Shown piece by piece: positions 23,162 through 31,427 of a stretch of 48,042 bases of DNA. Source of the stretch: Micromonospora sp. BL4 (GTDB lineage Bacteria; Actinomycetota; Actinomycetes; Mycobacteriales; Micromonosporaceae); NCBI RefSeq assembly GCF_003667505.1, contig NZ_RCVJ01000123.1, positions 1-48,042 on the forward strand, read 5' to 3'. Under the pieces are notes generated by a model, which saw nothing but the letters and a program-made list of their open reading frames with translations, did no database searches and had not been told where the DNA came from. Both the position numbers and the translations under genes were made by a program. Each line of letters begins with the position of its first letter. The first letter of the stretch is position 1.

Positions 23162-23938
23162 ATGGCCCAGCCTTCCCCGTTCCCGTCCCCGTCGCCGCCG
23201 TTCGGTGGCCGGTGGCGCCGCATTGCTCCGGTCATGCTGCGGTGGGGGCTGCCGGTGCTGTGGGTGCTCTGGGCCGGCCTGGCGTGGTGGGTGGAGCCCC
23301 GCGAGTCGACGGTGGACCAGCTCGACAGGGACCTGGCGGCTGGCCGCGTGGTGACGTTCCAGCGGGCGTACGGCTGGGTCGACGACGACGCGTACTGGGG
23401 CAGCCGGCCACGACCGCAGTACGACACGCAGGGTGGACTGATCGCCTGGAGCGTGCCCACCGGCCAGATCCGATACGCCTTCGTCGCACCGCCCGACCCG
23501 GAACCCGCGGCGACGCCGAGCCCGTCCGGGGCCGCCTCGACGAGCACGCCGGGTGACTACCGGCCCGGGAGCCGGGACGCACGGCTCGCCGACGTCGCCG
23601 GTCCGTGGCAGGCCGACGGGGCTCTCGCGCACCGAATCGCGGACACCGCCGCGTTGCTCGCCGCCGTGCTGGTCCTGCTCTGGCTGGCGCGGCTGGTCAC
23701 CGGCGCGCCCCCGATGGCCGGTACCCGATGGTTCTGGTTCTGGGTCGGGCTGCTGCCGTTCGGCGTGGGCGTGCTGGCCTGGTCGTACCGGGAGCTCTGG
23801 CGACCGCCGTCGGCGCCCGTTCCCGGCCGTGGCTCGGGGTGGCGTGGATTCGGTTGGCTGGTGCTCGGCGGCATCGGGCTCGCCCTCCTCGTCGCGGGGG
23901 CGCGGGGCCTGCTCGGCGCAGCCATCGTGCCCGGCTGA
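23162..23938 (+). CDS. Hypothetical membrane protein
   Basis: 258 residues; start at ATG 23162 (GTG 23156 possible). A Pro/Ser-rich tail precedes a transmembrane helix (about 22-42), then a soluble domain of about 120 residues with RAYGWVDDDAYWGSRP, then three more hydrophobic segments. No known domain is recognised. It begins 51 bases after selB and could be cotranscribed, but nothing ties it to selenium metabolism. Confidence 0.65.
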   Translation: MAQPSPFPSPSPPFGGRWRRIAPVMLRWGLPVLWVLWAGLAWWVEPRESTVDQLDRDLAAGRVVTFQRAYGWVDDDAYWGSRPRPQYDTQGGLIAWSVPTGQIRYAFVAPPDPEPAATPSPSGAASTSTPGDYRPGSRDARLADVAGPWQADGALAHRIADTAALLAAVLVLLWLARLVTGAPPMAGTRWFWFWVGLLPFGVGVLAWSYRELWRPPSAPVPGRGSGWRGFGWLVLGGIGLALLVAGARGLLGAAIVPG

Positions 23939-23985
23939 CCCGGTATCCGGCCACCAGATCACCGACCGTCACTTACGGTGACGCC

Positions 23986-24183
23986 ATGGACCCTTCGGCG
24001 GTCTGGCGGGACCGGCAGCACCGGTGGCGGATCGAGGCGTACCGCGCCCCGGACCTGCGGTTCGCCATCTACGCCACCAACGGCCCCACCGAGTCCGCCC
24101 CGCTCTGGCTGTTCGGCATGTCGGCGCTGGCACGGTGGCTGATGACCCACGCGATCTCCCTGGACGACCTGGAGGTCGACTGA
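23986..24183 (+). CDS. Small conserved hypothetical protein
   Basis: 65 residues, MDPSAVWRDRQHRWRIEAYR to SLDDLEVD. Balanced composition and no membrane segment. TACGGT lies 7 bases before the ATG and no Shine-Dalgarno is evident, so the message may be leaderless. Function unknown. Confidence 0.55.
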   Translation: MDPSAVWRDRQHRWRIEAYRAPDLRFAIYATNGPTESAPLWLFGMSALARWLMTHAISLDDLEVD

Positions 24184-24266
24184 GCGGGGACCGGCGGGCA
24201 GGAAACCGCGCCCACGGCCGGCTCTGCTGCGGTTGAGTGGCGTGAGGCGGCGGACGGGGGTACGCG

Positions 24267-25544
24267 ATGGGCGTTCAGCTCGGACAGTTGGTGCTGGTGG
24301 CCGTACTGGTCCTGATCAACGCCGCGCTCTCCGGCAGCGAGATGGCGTTGGTGACGCTGCGCGAGGGGCAGCTGCGGCGGTTGGGCCGGCGGAGCCGTGC
24401 CGGCGACCGGCTGGTGCGGCTCTCCCGCGACCCGAACCGCTACCTGGCCACCATTCAGCTCGGCATCACCCTGGCCGGGTTCCTCGCTTCGGCGGCGGCC
24501 GCGGTGTCGCTGGCCGAGCCGCTGGTCGCCCCGCTCGGCTTCCTCGGCGCGGCGGCCCGGCCCGCCTCGGTGGTGCTGGTGACGGTGGCGTTGACCTTCG
24601 TCACCCTGGTGATCGGCGAGCTGGCCCCGAAGCGGTTGGCCATGCAGCGCGCGGAACGCTGGGCGCTGCTCAGCGCCGGCCCGCTGGACCTGCTCGCCCG
24701 ACTGTCCCGGCCGGCGGTGTGGCTGCTGAGCCGGGCCACCGACGCGGTGGTCCGGTTGGCCGGCGGCAATCCGAAGGCCAGCCGGGAGGAGACCACCGAG
24801 GAGGAGTTGCGGGAGATGCTGGTCAGTCAGCGCGGCCTGTCGGCCCAGCAGCGGGAGATCCTGACCGGCGCGTTCGACATCGCCGGGCGGACGCTGCGGG
24901 AGATCCTGGTGCCCCGGCGGGACGTGACCACGCTGCCGGCCGGCCTGGCCGCCGGCGAGGGTGTCCGGCGCCTCGCCGCCGCCGGACGGTCCCGCGCGCC
25001 GGTCACCGGCTCCGGCAGCCTGGACGAGGTGATCGGCGTGGTGCACATCCGTGACCTGGTGCGCGCCGGCGACGGCACGGTGGGGGAGCGGGCCCGCCCG
25101 CCGCTGCTGCTGCCGGTCACGCTGCCGGTCGCCGACGCGCTGCGCCGGCTTCGTCTGGAGCACCAGCAGCTCGCCCTGGTGGTCGACGAGCACGGCGGCA
25201 TCGACGGCATCGTCACCCTGGAGGACCTGCTGGCGGAGGTGGTCGGCGAGTTGTACGACGAGACCGACCGGGACGTACGCGAGGTCGTCCGGGAGCCGGA
25301 CGGGTCGCTGCTGGTGCCCGGTGACTTCCCGCTGCACGACCTGCCCGACCTGGGGGTGCGGTTGAGCTTCCCGCTGTCGCGGGAGTACACGACGGTGGCC
25401 GGGTTGGTGCTGGCCCGGCTGCGGCATCTGCCCGATGAGCCGGGGGAGACCGTCCGGTTGCCCGGGCTCACCCTGGAGGTGGTGGAGGTCGCCGACCGCG
25501 CGGTCCGCCGGGTGCGGCTGCGCGGCTTCACCAACGAGCGCTGA
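24267..25544 (+). CDS. CNNM/CorC-type transporter (HlyC/CorC family)
   Basis: 425 residues in the standard order: DUF21/CNNM membrane domain with about four segments (ALSGSEMALVTL, QLGITLAGFLASAAAAVSL, LVIGELAPKRLAMQ), a CBS pair (ILVPRRDVTTLPAG to LVVDEHGGIDGIVTLEDLLAEVVGELYDE) and the C-terminal CorC_HlyC domain (VPGDFPLHDLPDLG). Relatives are magnesium or cobalt efflux-type transporters of the plasma membrane, although older annotations say hemolysin. The CBS region is expected to sense nucleotides. No partner gene lies next to it. Confidence 0.9.
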   Translation: MGVQLGQLVLVAVLVLINAALSGSEMALVTLREGQLRRLGRRSRAGDRLVRLSRDPNRYLATIQLGITLAGFLASAAAAVSLAEPLVAPLGFLGAAARPASVVLVTVALTFVTLVIGELAPKRLAMQRAERWALLSAGPLDLLARLSRPAVWLLSRATDAVVRLAGGNPKASREETTEEELREMLVSQRGLSAQQREILTGAFDIAGRTLREILVPRRDVTTLPAGLAAGEGVRRLAAAGRSRAPVTGSGSLDEVIGVVHIRDLVRAGDGTVGERARPPLLLPVTLPVADALRRLRLEHQQLALVVDEHGGIDGIVTLEDLLAEVVGELYDETDRDVREVVREPDGSLLVPGDFPLHDLPDLGVRLSFPLSREYTTVAGLVLARLRHLPDEPGETVRLPGLTLEVVEVADRAVRRVRLRGFTNER

Positions 25545-25672
25545 CGACCCTCGATCGGCCGGGGTCGAGGTCGCCTGTCGACGCCATACCCGAGGTGCTG
25601 CAAGCCACCCGTACGGGGGACACTCCGGCGAACCGGCCGCGGAGCGGACGGGCCGCGCATACGGTGCGAGAT

Positions 25673-25858
25673 GTGAAGGACCGAGGGTTTCGTACGTTCG
25701 TCACGGTGCTGGCCGGCCTCGCGGTGATCTACTTCGGCACCGCCGGCCGCAGCCCCGAGGAGGGCCGGGGCATCTCCGGCGGGCTGGTGGTGCTGGCGTT
25801 GCTCGCCGCGCTGCTGGTGTGGCACCTGACCCGACCGGGCGACAAGACGGTGAAGTGA
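25673..25858 (+). CDS. Small two-helix membrane protein
   Basis: 61 residues from GTG. Two hydrophobic segments, FVTVLAGLAVIYFGTAG and LVVLALLAALLVWHL, are joined by a short polar loop, with a basic tail. No family recognised. It converges with the HhH-GPD gene, 7 bases away. Confidence 0.5.
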   Translation: MKDRGFRTFVTVLAGLAVIYFGTAGRSPEEGRGISGGLVVLALLAALLVWHLTRPGDKTVK

Positions 25859-25865
25859 GCGGTTC

Positions 25866-26513
25866 TCAGCGGGCGGCGCGGGTGACCTCACCGGCGGACT
25901 CCTCGCCGAGCGCCACCCGTACCAGCGCCGACGCGAGCCGCCCGAAGTCCGGCTCGTCGACCAGCCCGGCCAGCCCGTCCGGTGAGCCCGGCAGGCCCAG
26001 CCGCTTCGCACCGGCCAACGTCCGGCGGTCGGCGTACGGGCGCAGGTCGGACCAGACCGTCTGCGCCTCGCGCAGGTAGATGTCCGCGCCGGTGGGTCCG
26101 ATGCCGGGGAACTCGGTGAGCCGGCGGCGCAGTCCGGCCGGGTCGCCCCGGGCCTCCGCGTGCAGGCGCCGCAGGTCGCCGTGCCACCGGTCGAGGCACA
26201 GTCGGGCGCCGGTGCCGAGCATGGTGGCCGTCCGCTCGTCGTAGCGCCGGTAGTGGCCCCGGCCCAGCGCGTCCACCCGCTGCTGCCAGGTGGCCGCCTC
26301 CATCGCCTGCGGTGTGCGGTAGCCGGCCGCGAACAGCTCGCGTGCGGCATCGACCGCAACGCAGGCCCGGATCCGGGTGCTCAGCAGGGTGGTCAGCACC
26401 AGCAGCTGGTACAGCGGCCCGGGTCGGTCGGAGAGCCGGATGCCGGCGTCCTCCGCGTACGTGCGGCTGCTGCGTTCCAGCAGGACCTGCGCCACGATTC
26501 GGTCGTTGCCCAC
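25866..26513 (-). CDS. HhH-GPD family endonuclease-like protein
   Basis: 215 residues from GTG 26513. The helix-hairpin-helix region reads LTEFPGIGPTGADIYLREAQ, followed by Asp in YADRRT, placed like the catalytic Asp of endonuclease III relatives. The Lys that gives bifunctional glycosylases their lyase activity (GVGRKTA in Nth) is absent, and no four-Cys iron-sulfur loop is found at the C-terminus. It is therefore a DNA-glycosylase-fold protein that is monofunctional or has changed function. Similar short proteins are common in actinobacteria. Confidence 0.7.
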   Translation of the reverse strand: MGNDRIVAQVLLERSSRTYAEDAGIRLSDRPGPLYQLLVLTTLLSTRIRACVAVDAARELFAAGYRTPQAMEAATWQQRVDALGRGHYRRYDERTATMLGTGARLCLDRWHGDLRRLHAEARGDPAGLRRRLTEFPGIGPTGADIYLREAQTVWSDLRPYADRRTLAGAKRLGLPGSPDGLAGLVDEPDFGRLASALVRVALGEESAGEVTRAAR

Positions 26514-26646
26514 GTCCGGTGGGTACCCGCCCCGCCGTCGCCTAGCCCTTGCGCCGGTGGTCGGGTCCGGAATGCCGCCGGGTCGGGCGGGTATGCCTGC
26601 GGTGGAGGCGGTCGATGCCGCCTGCCGTACCCGGAGGGAGACACCC

Positions 26647-26853
26647 GTGGTCAACCCGCAGCAGGAGGAGTTCCGGCGCAACGCCAAGGGAGCCACCAGT
26701 CAGGACAGCAAGGGGCCCAAGCCGACGGGGCACCCGCTCAACCGCGGCTCGTCCCGCGGAGACGAGGGTCGGCCGGTGCCCAAGGGCCAGGTGTCGCCGT
26801 ACGGCCCGACCGGTGAGCCGGTCGCCGAGGACGACAGCGACAACCGGATCTAA
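26647..26853 (+). CDS. Small hydrophilic hypothetical protein
   Basis: 68 residues from GTG with GGGAG 6 bases upstream. Sequence from NPQQEEFRRNAKG to DSDNRI is rich in Gly, Pro, Ser and charged residues and probably disordered. No family recognised. Its TAA overlaps the stop of the opposite-strand gene by 4 bases. Confidence 0.5.
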   Translation: MVNPQQEEFRRNAKGATSQDSKGPKPTGHPLNRGSSRGDEGRPVPKGQVSPYGPTGEPVAEDDSDNRI

Positions 26854-27326
26854 CGACCGCCACGTGACGGCCGCCGCAACCTGTTCCAGGTGGCGGCGGC
26901 CGTCAGCCCGTACGCCAGGTGGGGCACGATGTCGGAGATCCAGTCGCTGCGCCGCCAGGTGCGCGGGTCGCTGATGCCCAGCGCGGTGATGGACCCGTCG
27001 GTCATCGTCATCACGCCGGCGCCGAGCACGCCCGTGGCCATCGGCAGCGGCTGGCGCCGGCCACGCGCGTACAGCGCGAACGCGACGCCGGCGGCGACGC
27101 CCAAGCCGTAGCCGACCAGGGCGCCGAGGCCCGAGCGGCGGTTCTCCGCCGGGGCCCCGGATCCCAGGTCCACGTGGGCGATCCCGGCCAGCCGGTCGAC
27201 GGTCTGCTCCGGGGTGCTGCTCGACGGGCGGGCCCGCAGAGCCATGTCCAGGTAGGTGACCACGTTGAGCGCGGTGCTGCCGACGGCGCCCGCGATGGCG
27301 CCGTCGGCCAGGTCGGCCCTTCTCAC
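26850..27326 (-). CDS. Hypothetical membrane protein
   Basis: 158 residues with hydrophobic segments at AIAGAVGSTALNVVTYL, LGALVGYGLGVAAGVAFALY and PMATGVLGAGVMTM, and an Arg-rich C-terminus. Its ATG overlaps the stop of the 70-residue gene as ATGA, so the two are translationally coupled. Function unknown. Confidence 0.6.
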   Translation of the reverse strand: MRRADLADGAIAGAVGSTALNVVTYLDMALRARPSSSTPEQTVDRLAGIAHVDLGSGAPAENRRSGLGALVGYGLGVAAGVAFALYARGRRQPLPMATGVLGAGVMTMTDGSITALGISDPRTWRRSDWISDIVPHLAYGLTAAATWNRLRRPSRGGR

Positions 27327-27535
27327 TTCGGGTCGCCTGGTTCGCGCTCACTCTTGGGGCCGTACGTGCGCTCGCCGCGCACCACGCCCCGTTGACCGCG
27401 ATCCTCCTGCAGGATCCGGTTGGCGACCTGGTTGGCCTTGCCGTCGGGTACCCGCCGTCCGGAATCGTCGATCGCGTTGCGCATCCGCGCCCGCTGCTTG
27501 TCGTAGGCGTTACTGCCCGGCCGTGGTCCTGGCAT
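27323..27535 (-). CDS. Small basic hypothetical protein
   Basis: 70 residues, MPGPRPGSNAYDKQRARMRN with later ANQVANRILQEDRG. Highly charged and probably helical; it resembles short conserved actinobacterial proteins of unknown role. First gene of a two-gene unit with the membrane protein that follows. Confidence 0.55.
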   Translation of the reverse strand: MPGPRPGSNAYDKQRARMRNAIDDSGRRVPDGKANQVANRILQEDRGQRGVVRGERTYGPKSEREPGDPK

Positions 27536-27606
27536 CTGCTGCCTCCTTCGTCGCCGTTGGCGTACCGCGGCCGTCTACCCGTCTGGCAGCGGGCCAACCC
27601 CGGGTC

Positions 27607-28488
27607 TCAGCGGGGGCCGCGGACCACCGCGACGGGGCACCGCGCGTGGTGCAGCACCGACTGACTCACCGACCCCAGCAGCAACCCGGTCACCTCGCCG
27701 CGCCCCTGCCCGCCGACGACCACCAGCTGGGCGGCGCCGGACGCCTCGGCGAGCACGGCGCCGGGCCGCCCGTGCACAGCCCGCCCGGTCAGGCGCAGGC
27801 CGGGGCAGCGCTCGGTCAGCCCGGCCAGCCACTCGGCGAGGACCTGATCCTCTTCGCCGTGCAGCCGCGCCTCGTCGTACACCAGGGGTTGCATGTCGCC
27901 GGGGCCGCTGCTGGGTGGGTGCCGGTAGGCGTGCACCGCAAGCAGCGGCACGCCGCGCGCCACGGCGGTCTCGGCGGCGAACTCCGCGGCGAGCCGCGAC
28001 GCCGCCGAACCGTCCATGCCGACCAGCACCGGCTCGTCGGGACGTTCCGCGCCGCGGGCCACCAGCACCGGGCAGTCGGCGTACGCGGAGACCTGCACCG
28101 CCACCGAGCCGACCACCAGCGAGGCGAAGCCGCCCAGCCCCCGGTCGCCGAGCACGATGAGCGCGGCGGTGGGGGATTCGCCCACCAGCACCGCGGCGGC
28201 CTCGCCGTCGATGATCTCGCCGGAGACCGACAGGCCGGGTGCGGTGGCCTGGGCCTCGGCCACCGCGGCGGCGACCAGCTCCTCGGCCTGATGGCGCAGT
28301 CCACCGCCGGGCGGGGCGTCCGGGGCGGGGGAGACCGGCACGTGCAGCAGTGGCCAGATGAACCCGTGCACGACGCGCAGCGGCCGGTGTCGGCGGGCGG
28401 CTTCGGTGGCGGCGAGGCGGACCGCGCGCGTGGACGGCTCCGAGCCGTCCACGCCGACCACCACCGCCGCGCTGTGCGCCGAGTTCAC
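27607..28488 (-). CDS. Tandem universal stress protein
   Basis: 293 residues, two UspA domains. Domain 1 begins AVVVGVDGSEPSTRAV and ends GDRGLGGFASLVVGSVAVQVSAYADCPVLV. Domain 2 begins PVLVGMDGSAAS and ends GGQGRGEVTGLLLGSVSQSVLHHARCPVAVVRG. Both carry the G-x2-G-x9-G(S/T) ATP-binding signature, so ATP-binding type is expected. In mycobacteria such tandem Usp proteins answer hypoxia and nitric oxide. GTG start with GGGAGG upstream; divergent from the methyltransferase gene across a 116-base gap. Confidence 0.9.
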   Translation of the reverse strand: MNSAHSAAVVVGVDGSEPSTRAVRLAATEAARRHRPLRVVHGFIWPLLHVPVSPAPDAPPGGGLRHQAEELVAAAVAEAQATAPGLSVSGEIIDGEAAAVLVGESPTAALIVLGDRGLGGFASLVVGSVAVQVSAYADCPVLVARGAERPDEPVLVGMDGSAASRLAAEFAAETAVARGVPLLAVHAYRHPPSSGPGDMQPLVYDEARLHGEEDQVLAEWLAGLTERCPGLRLTGRAVHGRPGAVLAEASGAAQLVVVGGQGRGEVTGLLLGSVSQSVLHHARCPVAVVRGPR

Positions 28489-28511
28489 CGGGCCACCTCC
28501 CGCCGGGGCCA

Positions 28512-28546
28512 GTATCGCGGCCGGGGGCGGCCCGGCGGAGCGATAC
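28512..28546. promoter_or_regulatory. Inverted repeat in a divergent promoter region
   Basis: GTATCGC (28512-28518) and GCGATAC (28540-28546) are inverted with 21 bases between them, midway between the divergent usp and methyltransferase genes. Possible operator. Confidence 0.3.
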
Positions 28547-28604
28547 CGCCCAGAGCGTCCGGGTCGGTACGCTGGCGACGACCAGCCGGGAGGGAGTGTC
28601 GTCG

Positions 28605-29351
28605 ATGGGTGAACCGGACCAGCCGAGCACGGCTCGCATGATCGACTTCTGGCTCGGCGGGGATCACCACTTCCCGGTCGACGTGGCCGCCGCGACCGCG
28701 TTCGAGCAGGCGTACGGGCCGTGCGCGCCGGTGTTCCGGGAGCTGCGGGCCTTTCTCGGTCGGGCGGTGCGGGCCATCGCCGGGCAGGGCGTCGACGGGT
28801 TCCTGGTCTTCGGCGCGGGGGTGCCCACGATGGGCAACGTGCACGAGGTCGCCGCCGAGGCCACCGTGCTCTACACCGACGTGGATCCGGTCACCATCCG
28901 GCTGGGGCAGCGCATCCTCGCCGGCAGCGACCGGGCCGGCTACGGCTACGGCGACGCCACCGACGTCGGCACCGTCGACCCGGCGCAGCTGCACCGCTTC
29001 GTCCCGGGCTGGGGCCGCCGGCCCGTCGGGGTGATCTTCCTCGGGCTGGCCGCGTTCCTCGACGACGACACCCTCGCGCGCACCCTCGACGAGCTGTACG
29101 CCGCCGCGGCGCCGGGCAGCATGCTCGCCGTGGACTTCGACACCGAGGAGCTGGCCGGTCATCCGGAAGCGCTGGCGATGATGGGGCCGGCCTTTCGCAT
29201 GCGTACGCCGGACGCGTTCGCGCCACTGCTGGGCCGGTGGGCGCCGACGGCGGACGGCATCGTCCCGGTGCACCGGTGGCGGCCGGACGGCACGCCGGCG
29301 GCGGTGCCCGACGCGTTCCACGGCGCGCTGGCGACCCGAGGCGCCGACTGA
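28605..29351 (+). CDS. SAM-dependent methyltransferase, DUF574 family
   Basis: 248 residues from ATG 28605 with GGGAGGGA about 10 bases upstream. The start TARMIDFWLGGDHHFPVD matches the DUF574 signature (R-x2-D-x2-LGG-x2-x-F). FGAGVPTMGNVHEVA and VLYTDVDPVTI form the SAM site. The family is large in actinobacteria; substrates are unknown. Confidence 0.85.
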   Translation: MGEPDQPSTARMIDFWLGGDHHFPVDVAAATAFEQAYGPCAPVFRELRAFLGRAVRAIAGQGVDGFLVFGAGVPTMGNVHEVAAEATVLYTDVDPVTIRLGQRILAGSDRAGYGYGDATDVGTVDPAQLHRFVPGWGRRPVGVIFLGLAAFLDDDTLARTLDELYAAAAPGSMLAVDFDTEELAGHPEALAMMGPAFRMRTPDAFAPLLGRWAPTADGIVPVHRWRPDGTPAAVPDAFHGALATRGAD

Positions 29352-29432
29352 TCCCCGATGACCGCGCCGACGGGTCGCCCGCAGGGGTCCGTATGATGCT
29401 TGCCCTGTAGCAAGCTTCTGGAGAGGACGACC

Positions 29433-30611
29433 ATGGTGGACGCCCCGGACGTGGTGTCGCGTGCCCTGCGCGAGGCCCCGCCCGACCAGTTGGCCGAGGC
29501 CGCGGACCGGGCGATCCGCTCGACGCTCGGGGCGGTGCGCACCGACGTGTTCGTCGCCGACTACCGGATCAGCGGGCTCTGGCCGGTGCTGGACCCGGAC
29601 CTGCCGGCGGCCGGGTTCCTGGCCTGCCACACCATGGCGCAACGCTGTTTCAGCAGTCAGCAACCGGTACGCGACGCCGCCGAGCAGGGCGCGTGCCGGC
29701 TCTACCTGCCGCTGACGGTGTGGGGGGAGCGGCTGGGTGTGCTGATGATCGAACTGCCGGCCGTACCGGGCCCGGCCGTCACCGGTGTCGCCACGGACAT
29801 CGCCGGCGCCCTGGCGGTGACGATGCGGGCCGCGGACCGGGAGACCGACCGGTACCGCCGGGCCCGACGCCGTGAGCGGCTGAGCATGGCCGCCGAGATG
29901 CAGTGGGACCTGCTGCCCGGGCGCAGCGTCGCCCACCGCGCGTTCCATCTGGCCGGCCAGCTCGAACCGGCGTACACCGTCGGTGGGGACCACTTCGACT
30001 GGTCGCTGGACAGCGACCGGCTCACCGTGACGGTGCTCAACGGTGAGGGCAGTGGCCTGGCCGCGTCGCTGCTGACGGCGGTCACCGTCAACGCGATGCG
30101 CAACGCGCGCCGCTCCGGCGGTGGCCTGGTGGAGCAGGCGGAACTGGCCTCGGACACGGTCTTCTACCAGCACCGGGGTGACCGGCACGTGGCCACCCTG
30201 CTGCTGGAGGTGGACACCGGCACCGGGCGGATACGCGCGGTCGACGCCGGTTCACCGCAGATGTTCCGGCTGCGGGGCGCGACGGTCGAGCCGCTGAAGC
30301 TGGAGCAGCAGCTACCGCTGGGCATGTTCGCCGAGACCCGCTACGAGCTGCAGGAGTTCCAGCTCGCGCCCGGTGACCGCGTCTTCGTGGTCAGCGACGG
30401 CGTGTGGGCCGCCGAGCCGGCGGGCCAGGAGCCGTACGGGCAGCGGATGATGGCACGTTCCCTGCGCGCCACACGGTTGCAGCCGGCCACGGAGGCGGTT
30501 GGTACGGTGATGCGCGAACTGCACGCCTACCACGCGGACTCCGATCTGCGCGACGATGCCGTCGTGGTCTGCCTGGACTGGCACGGTCCGCGCGATCGGG
30601 ACGGCGGGTGA
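29433..30611 (+). CDS. PP2C-type (RsbU/SpoIIE) serine phosphatase with GAF-like N-terminus
   Basis: 392 residues. Residues 1-140 form a sensor-like region resembling a GAF domain. From about 155 a linker helix carries RRRERLSMAAEMQWDLLPG, then the SpoIIE phosphatase domain with VGGDHFDW, LNGEGSGLAASLLTA, DAGSPQMFRLRG, LPLGMF, VSDGVWAAE and DDAVVVCLDW; the metal-binding Asp residues are present. Such enzymes dephosphorylate anti-anti-sigma factors in partner-switching pathways. No anti-sigma partner is nearby. ATG 29433 follows GAGAGGAC. Confidence 0.85.
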   Translation: MVDAPDVVSRALREAPPDQLAEAADRAIRSTLGAVRTDVFVADYRISGLWPVLDPDLPAAGFLACHTMAQRCFSSQQPVRDAAEQGACRLYLPLTVWGERLGVLMIELPAVPGPAVTGVATDIAGALAVTMRAADRETDRYRRARRRERLSMAAEMQWDLLPGRSVAHRAFHLAGQLEPAYTVGGDHFDWSLDSDRLTVTVLNGEGSGLAASLLTAVTVNAMRNARRSGGGLVEQAELASDTVFYQHRGDRHVATLLLEVDTGTGRIRAVDAGSPQMFRLRGATVEPLKLEQQLPLGMFAETRYELQEFQLAPGDRVFVVSDGVWAAEPAGQEPYGQRMMARSLRATRLQPATEAVGTVMRELHAYHADSDLRDDAVVVCLDWHGPRDRDGG

Positions 30612-30667
30612 GAATCGCCGCCGCTCCGTCGGGCGGGCACCAGCGTGACGACGGCAGGGGACATCAG

Positions 30668-31135
30668 GTGGAGCGACCTGCGGATCTCGCCTCGGCGATC
30701 GACACGGCAGCCGAGACGTTGATCGCCGTGCTCGAGTCGGCGGCGGCGCGACACCAGGTGCCGCCGACCCAGTTGCGGGTCCTGGCGCTGATCAGCAGCC
30801 GGGCCGAGACGAACGTCAACCGGTTGGCGGAGTTGCTGGACGTGGTGCCCTCCTCCGCCAGTCGCCTCTGCGACCGGCTGGAGGCGACCGGGCTGCTCCG
30901 CCGGGTGGCCGATCCGCGGGACCGGCGCGAGGTGCGGTTGGTGCCGACTGCCGCCGCGCAGACCCTGCTGCGGGAGTTGGCCGAGCGGCGGCAGCGCGCG
31001 GTGCAGGTGGTGTTGGACCGGATGCCTCCACGAATGCAGCACGATCTCCTGGTGGCGTTGCTCGCGTTCGGTCGGGCGGCGACCCAGGCGGCGCCGGAGC
31101 AGCAGCAGACCGACTCCGCCGTGCGCACGGCCTGA
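30668..31135 (+). CDS. MarR family transcriptional regulator
   Basis: 155 residues from GTG with AGGGGA upstream. The central wHTH, NVNRLAELLDVVPSSASRLCDRLEATGLLRRVADPRDRREVRLVPT, is the MarR DNA-binding domain with its DPRDRR wing; flanking helices make the dimer. It follows the phosphatase gene by 56 bases and may regulate it or the phosphatidyltransferase operon downstream. Ligand unknown. Confidence 0.85.
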   Translation: MERPADLASAIDTAAETLIAVLESAAARHQVPPTQLRVLALISSRAETNVNRLAELLDVVPSSASRLCDRLEATGLLRRVADPRDRREVRLVPTAAAQTLLRELAERRQRAVQVVLDRMPPRMQHDLLVALLAFGRAATQAAPEQQQTDSAVRTA

Positions 31136-31159
31136 CTCCGTACGGCACCCTCCACTAGT

Positions 31160-31169
31160 ATCCTAGGAT
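31160..31169. promoter_or_regulatory. Palindrome ATCCTAGGAT, site 2
   Basis: Same 10-bp palindrome as at 8688-8697, again followed by GCC, TTA and GTGGTGA. A short hairpin GCGTGG-TGAT-CCACGC (31177-31192) comes next. It lies 259 bases upstream of the phosphatidyltransferase gene. Confidence 0.3.
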
Positions 31170-31278
31170 GCCTTACGCGTGGTGATCCACGCCACAGTGC
31201 GGCAGAGCCGCACCGAATGGCGCACGGCGGCACCCGGGGCGCGGGCGGAAGCCCGATATAGTGGCAGCGCACTCGCCC

Positions 31279-31303
31279 GGCCCGCGATCATCGATCGCGG
31301 GCC
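31279..31303 (+). terminator. Hairpin in the leader of the phosphatidyltransferase operon
   Basis: Perfect 11-bp stem GGCCCGCGATC/GATCGCGGGCC with a 3-nt loop and no U-tract. It could end the MarR transcript or attenuate the operon starting at 31428. The rest of 31136-31427 holds no supported gene. Confidence 0.45.
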
Positions 31304-31427
31304 GCGTCAGGGAAGAGGTCCCGTCCGGGGCCGTAGGGGAGCCGGCGGTGGCCGGCCCGACAGCGCGTACGACCTCCGCCGCGCCCGACGTCGGCCGGGC
31401 GTCGGGGCGTGCCGCGGAGGAGGTTCG

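Noticed and set aside
26540..26646. Longer N-terminus of the small hydrophilic protein from an upstream ATG near 26594
   Set aside because: The extension lacks a ribosome binding site and family-like content, whereas GTG 26647 has GGGAG at good spacing.
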